This document shows positions 60,938 through 64,000 of a stretch of DNA of 64,000 bases, piece after piece. The DNA lies in assembly GCA_038328575.1 (NCBI GenBank), contig JBBQMD010000001.1:124001-188000 (forward strand), read 5' to 3'. The notes beneath the pieces were generated by a model, which saw only the letters and a list, made by a program, of their open reading frames with translations, was not told where the DNA came from and made no database searches. How positions within the stretch are numbered: position 1 is the stretch's first letter; the number at the start of each line of letters is the position of its first letter. The translations under genes were made by a program, and so were the position numbers. Origin of the DNA: JACVCS01 sp038328575. Its GTDB lineage: Bacteria; Planctomycetota; Phycisphaerae; Phycisphaerales; UBA1924.

Positions 60938-61362
60938 ACTCAGTGATCCTTCGAACGGCGACGCGTTTTATGATGCCGCTGCTGCTCCTGTTCTCGATCG
61001 TGATCCTGTTGCAGGGCCACAACAAGCCGGGCGGCGGGTTCATCGCGGGCCTGATCGCCGCGGCGACGTTCTCGTTGCACGCGCTGGCGTTCGACCCCGA
61101 GTCGACTCGACGCGTGCTGGTGGTGGACCTGCGATCGTTGATAGGCGCAGGGCTGCTGGTGGCGCTCGTGAGCGCGCTCGTCCCGCTTGCGCAGGGTCTG
61201 CCGTTGATGACGGGGGTCTGGACAACGGTCCCAATGATGGGAGGCGATCCGATCAAGGTCGGGACACCGTTGCTCTTTGACCTGGGCATATTTTTAGTCG
61301 TCGTGGGGATCAGCCTGCTGATGGTGCTGACGGTGCTGGATGCGCAGGAGCAAGACACCTGA
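60934..61362 (+). CDS. mrpB: Mrp Na+/H+ antiporter subunit B
   Basis: A 142-residue membrane subunit of the MnhB family. TRFMMPLLLLFSIVILLQGH, then NKPGGGFIAGLIAAATFSLH is the family hallmark, and GTPLLFDLGIFLVVVGISLL closes the protein. About four membrane helices. Its ATG overlaps the mrpA stop by 4 bp and its stop touches the mrpC start, showing translational coupling along the operon. Confidence 0.94.
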   Translation: MNSVILRTATRFMMPLLLLFSIVILLQGHNKPGGGFIAGLIAAATFSLHALAFDPESTRRVLVVDLRSLIGAGLLVALVSALVPLAQGLPLMTGVWTTVPMMGGDPIKVGTPLLFDLGIFLVVVGISLLMVLTVLDAQEQDT

Positions 61363-61709
61363 TGGACCTTCTCTTTGCGATCACTGCGGGAGTGCTGTTC
61401 GCCTCGGGCGTCTATATGATGCTGCGCCGGAGCATCATGAAGCTGCTGATGGGGCTGGTGCTGATAGGGCACGCGGCGAACATCGCGATCTTCACCGCCG
61501 GAGGGCTCACCCGGGCGCGGGCGGCGCTCATTGCGGACGATGAAACTACTCTGGACTCAGGGACCGCAGATCCGCTTCCCCAGGCCCTGATCTTGACGGC
61601 GATCGTAATCTCGTTCGGTGTTCTGGTGTTCGCGATGGTGCTGGTGAGCCGGGCGTGGTCGGCAGTCGGCGACGATGACACGGACTCATTTACGGGAACC
61701 GACCGATGA
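61362..61709 (+). CDS. mrpC: Mrp Na+/H+ antiporter subunit C
   Basis: A 115-residue NuoK-like subunit with three helices: LLFAITAGVLFASGVYMMLR, LLMGLVLIGHAANIAIFTAG and ALILTAIVISFGVLVFAMVL. The sequence ITAIVIxF / LPQALILTAIVIS is diagnostic of MnhC/NuoK. It starts at the base where mrpB ends and overlaps mrpD by 4 bp. Confidence 0.94.
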   Translation: MDLLFAITAGVLFASGVYMMLRRSIMKLLMGLVLIGHAANIAIFTAGGLTRARAALIADDETTLDSGTADPLPQALILTAIVISFGVLVFAMVLVSRAWSAVGDDDTDSFTGTDR

Positions 61710-63214
61710 GCATCTTGCCTGCGCTGCCCATTATTATCCCGCTGGTCACGGCCGCCGTGTCGGTGATGCTGTGGCGCTGGGTGGCGGCGCAGCGGGTGCT
61801 GGGAGCCATCGGCTCTCTGGCGCTGCTGTGGGCGACGGTGGCGCTACTGCTCCGCGTTGATTCGCACGGGATCATGGTGCTGCAGGTCGGGAACTGGCCG
61901 GCGCCGTTCGGGGTGTCGTTCGTGGCGGATCGGTTCGGGTCGATCATGGCAGTATTGGCGGCGGTGACCGGCGTGGCGACGATGTGCTACTCGCCGGGGA
62001 GTGTCGATTCGCGGCGGCAGGCGATGCTTTACTACCCGCTTGTGAACGTTCTGCTGGCGGGTGTATGCGGCGCCTTCCTAACGGGGGACATCTTCAACTT
62101 GTACGTTTGGTTCGAGGTGCTGCTGATGTCCTCATTCGTCCTGCTGGCGCTGGGGGGAGAGCGGGCGCAGCTGGAGGGGGCGATCAAATATGTCACGCTG
62201 AACTTGGTGTCATCGGCGTTGTTCCTGATCGCCGTGGGAATCTTGTATGGCGCCGTCGGCACGCTGAACATGGCAGATATCGCCGTCAAGGTGCGATCGG
62301 CGCCCGAGCCGGGGGTGATCACGGCTGTGGCCGTGCTGTTCATGGTGGCGTTCGGGATCAAGGCCGCTGTGTTCCCTCTGTTCTTCTGGCTGCCATCGTC
62401 GTACCACACCCCGCCGTTCGCGGTGTCTGCCATCTTCGCGGGGTTGCTGACGAAGGTGGGGGTGTACGCCCTGATCCGTGTGTTCACGACGATATTCACA
62501 CACGATACGGGGTACACGCACACGATCCTGATGATTATCGCGGGGCTGACGATGGTGACTGGGGTGCTGGGCGCGGCGGCACAGATGGAGTTCCGACGCG
62601 TATTGTCGTTCCACATCATCAGCCAGATTGGTTACATGGTGATGGGGCTGGCCCTCTTCACGCCGCTGGCACTGGCAGGTTCGGTCTTCTACATCATTCA
62701 TCACATCATCGTGAAGGCGAACCTGTTCTTCATCGCCGGGATTGCGCACCGGATCCGGGGGACGTCAGACCTCAAGGTGGCGGGGGTGCGGGGGGTGTAC
62801 GAGACCAGCCCGCTGACGTGTGTGGTGTTCTTTATCGCGGCCATGTCGCTGGCGGGTGTGCCGCCGCTATCGGGTTTCTTCGCGAAGGTGATCCTGATCC
62901 GGGCCGGCCTCGAGACCGAGTCGTACGTGATTGTCGGTGTGGCGATCGTGGTGGGCCTGCTGACGCTGTTCTCAATGGCCAAGATCTGGGCCGAGGCGTT
63001 CTGGAAGAGCCCCGGCGAGGACGGGGTTGAGAGCGTCCAAGTGTCCACGACACCGCCGACGAAGATGATGTTGGCCGTGAGCGTAATGCTGGCGTTGGGG
63101 ACAGTGCTGATTGGCATCTTCGCGGGTGAGGTGTTTGGGCTGGCCCAGCGGACGGCGGACGAACTGCTCGACGCTGACCGCTACATCCGTGCGGTGCTGG
63201 GAGGAGCGCCATGA
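61706..63214 (+). CDS. mrpD: Mrp Na+/H+ antiporter subunit D
   Basis: A 502-residue NuoM/NuoN-like membrane subunit, the second large proton-conducting unit. GDIFNLYVWFEVLLMSSFVL contains the conserved Glu, FGIKAAVFPLFFWLPSSYHT has the Lys and Pro of helix 7, and FRRVLSFHIISQIGYMVMGL and HIIVKANLFFIAGIAHRI carry the later Lys/His residues. About 14 membrane segments. It overlaps mrpC and mrpE by 4 bp on each side. Confidence 0.95.
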   Translation: MSILPALPIIIPLVTAAVSVMLWRWVAAQRVLGAIGSLALLWATVALLLRVDSHGIMVLQVGNWPAPFGVSFVADRFGSIMAVLAAVTGVATMCYSPGSVDSRRQAMLYYPLVNVLLAGVCGAFLTGDIFNLYVWFEVLLMSSFVLLALGGERAQLEGAIKYVTLNLVSSALFLIAVGILYGAVGTLNMADIAVKVRSAPEPGVITAVAVLFMVAFGIKAAVFPLFFWLPSSYHTPPFAVSAIFAGLLTKVGVYALIRVFTTIFTHDTGYTHTILMIIAGLTMVTGVLGAAAQMEFRRVLSFHIISQIGYMVMGLALFTPLALAGSVFYIIHHIIVKANLFFIAGIAHRIRGTSDLKVAGVRGVYETSPLTCVVFFIAAMSLAGVPPLSGFFAKVILIRAGLETESYVIVGVAIVVGLLTLFSMAKIWAEAFWKSPGEDGVESVQVSTTPPTKMMLAVSVMLALGTVLIGIFAGEVFGLAQRTADELLDADRYIRAVLGGAP

Positions 63215-63699
63215 GCTTAGTGGTCTGGAACTTCGTGCTTGCGCTGGTATGGGCGGCGACGACTGAAGATTTCTCAGCCCGGAACCTGGGGATCGGGCTT
63301 CTGATCGGCCTCGTCCTGCTGTACGCCACCCGTAAGGTTCTAAACTTTTCAGAGTACTTCCGAAACCTCAAACAGATCGTGGCGCTGGTGTGGTTCTTCG
63401 TGAAGGAACTAACGCTGGCAAACTTTCGCATGGCGTATTACACCGTGATGCCGCTGGACCGCATGCGACCGGGGGTGATCGCAATACCTCTGGAGCCGAT
63501 GACCGAGGTGGAGCTGACAGTGCTGTCGAATCTTCTCACGCTGACACCCGGGACCCTGAGCCTGGACGTGTCGAAGGACAAGCGCTCGCTCTTCATTCAC
63601 GTGATGTGGTTTCAGGATCCAGAGCAGGTGCGCCGGGAGATCAAGAGCGGGTTCGAGTCGGCGGTTCTCAAGGGGCTGCGGAGCGCGAAGGATGGCTGA
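63211..63699 (+). CDS. mrpE: Mrp Na+/H+ antiporter subunit E
   Basis: A 162-residue subunit of the MnhE family. Short N-terminal helices (VWNFVLALVWAATTEDFSAR, LGIGLLIGLVLLYAT), then VALVWFFVKELTLANFRMAY and the conserved LSNLLTLTPGTLSLDVSKDK found in all MrpE proteins. The C-terminal soluble domain faces the cytoplasm. It overlaps mrpD (4 bp) and mrpF (8 bp). Confidence 0.94.
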   Translation: MSLVVWNFVLALVWAATTEDFSARNLGIGLLIGLVLLYATRKVLNFSEYFRNLKQIVALVWFFVKELTLANFRMAYYTVMPLDRMRPGVIAIPLEPMTEVELTVLSNLLTLTPGTLSLDVSKDKRSLFIHVMWFQDPEQVRREIKSGFESAVLKGLRSAKDG

Positions 63700-63970
63700 T
63701 CAGATCCTGCAATGGTCGCTCATGGCGACGGCGGTGATGATGACGATCGCGATCGTGATCGTGACCTTCTGCCTGCTGCGCGGCCCGACGTTGCCCGACC
63801 GCGTGGTGTCGCTGGATCTGATCGGCACGCTGACGGCCGGGGCGATCGGGGTTTACGCGATGAGCCAGAACGAGCCGGTATACATCCTGGTGAGCGTCGT
63901 GCTGTCTGTGGTGCTGTTTGTAGGCACCGTGGCGTTCGCGTACTACATCGAGAAGGGGCTTGAGCAATGA
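63692..63970 (+). CDS. mrpF: Mrp Na+/H+ antiporter subunit F
   Basis: A 92-residue three-helix subunit: SLMATAVMMTIAIVIVTFCL, then LRGPTLPDRVVSLDLIGTLT, the MnhF signature, and VYILVSVVLSVVLFVGTVAF. It overlaps mrpE by 8 bp and mrpG by 4 bp. Confidence 0.94.
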   Translation: MADQILQWSLMATAVMMTIAIVIVTFCLLRGPTLPDRVVSLDLIGTLTAGAIGVYAMSQNEPVYILVSVVLSVVLFVGTVAFAYYIEKGLEQ

Positions 63971-64000
63971 TCCAGATTCTGGTGTCGGCGCTCATGCTGT
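63967..64000 (+). CDS. mrpG: Mrp Na+/H+ antiporter subunit G, first codons only
   Basis: Only the first 11 codons are in the window (MIQILVSALML). The ATGA overlap with the mrpF stop and its place after mrpF identify it as mrpG. The rest lies beyond the window end. Confidence 0.75.
   Translation, partial: MIQILVSALML

Overview
The window reads as a piece of a high-GC bacterial chromosome, most likely a planctomycete of the class Phycisphaerae. This is an inference from several features together: a choice-of-anchor-A exported protein with a PEP-CTERM-like tail, a planctomycete-type pseudopilin that keeps the prepilin N-terminus, a BatA/VWA membrane protein, an rsmH gene standing alone instead of in a cell-division (dcw) cluster, planctomycete-style HU-like and S74-peptidase proteins, and menaquinone synthesis by the futalosine route. 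No rRNA, prophage block, insertion sequence or CRISPR array is visible. One tRNA (proline, GGG) is present.

Layout. 0-7.9 kb: start of a UvrD/PcrA helicase and a YhaM-type 3'-5' exoribonuclease (minus), then rlmE overlapping a BatA/VWA protein, an outer-membrane barrel and a Tat-exported alkaline phosphatase (plus). 7.9-20 kb: uvrA, a SUI1/YciH factor, a large hybrid histidine kinase, icd, a pseudopilin, a cobalamin-domain/MeaB-GTPase fusion, and an HU-like protein with its own promoter and terminator. 20-25 kb: birA, the PEP-CTERM protein, a D-amino-acid-oxidase-like enzyme tail to tail with an Asp/Glu racemase-family protein, hscB, and a small DMT-type membrane protein. 25-33 kb: a five-gene oligopeptide-type ABC transporter on the minus strand whose three permeases carry very large insertions. 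33-38 kb: mqnE, dnaK, rsmH. 38-45 kb: accessory-looking DNA holding a frameshifted P-domain/S74 surface protein, a REP-like intergenic stretch, an MNT antitoxin with a truncated HEPN toxin, a DUF2254 membrane protein, a BON-MscS channel and tRNA-Pro. 45-58.5 kb: housekeeping and catabolic genes (SPL-like radical SAM protein, beta-CASP hydrolase, zinc dehydrogenase, M20 dipeptidase, truD, amidase, serine hydrolase, esterase, MalK-type ATPase, prpB). 58.5-64 kb: the Mrp Na+/H+ antiporter operon mrpABCDEF with the first codons of mrpG.

The most striking signal is not a gene. About 17 genes have a -10-like hexamer TANNNT (most often TACGCT) ending 5-9 nt before the start codon and lack a Shine-Dalgarno sequence, as expected for leaderless mRNAs. 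Other genes in the same window have good GGAG/AGGAGG sites, so two initiation modes coexist. In one divergent pair (amidase and serine hydrolase) the two start codons are 6 bp apart, and each gene's -10 hexamer overlaps the other gene's start codon.

Other points of interest: the B12-GTPase fusion is the front part of an IcmF-type mutase without the mutase barrel; the S74 gene is broken by one extra unit of a 5-bp tandem repeat; the HEPN toxin is cut before its catalytic half; in-frame repeat-bearing insertions occur in two enzymes; and mqnE has a symmetric TTCAAT/ATTGAA operator-like array over its -35. All functional names come from reading motifs by eye; no database search was run.
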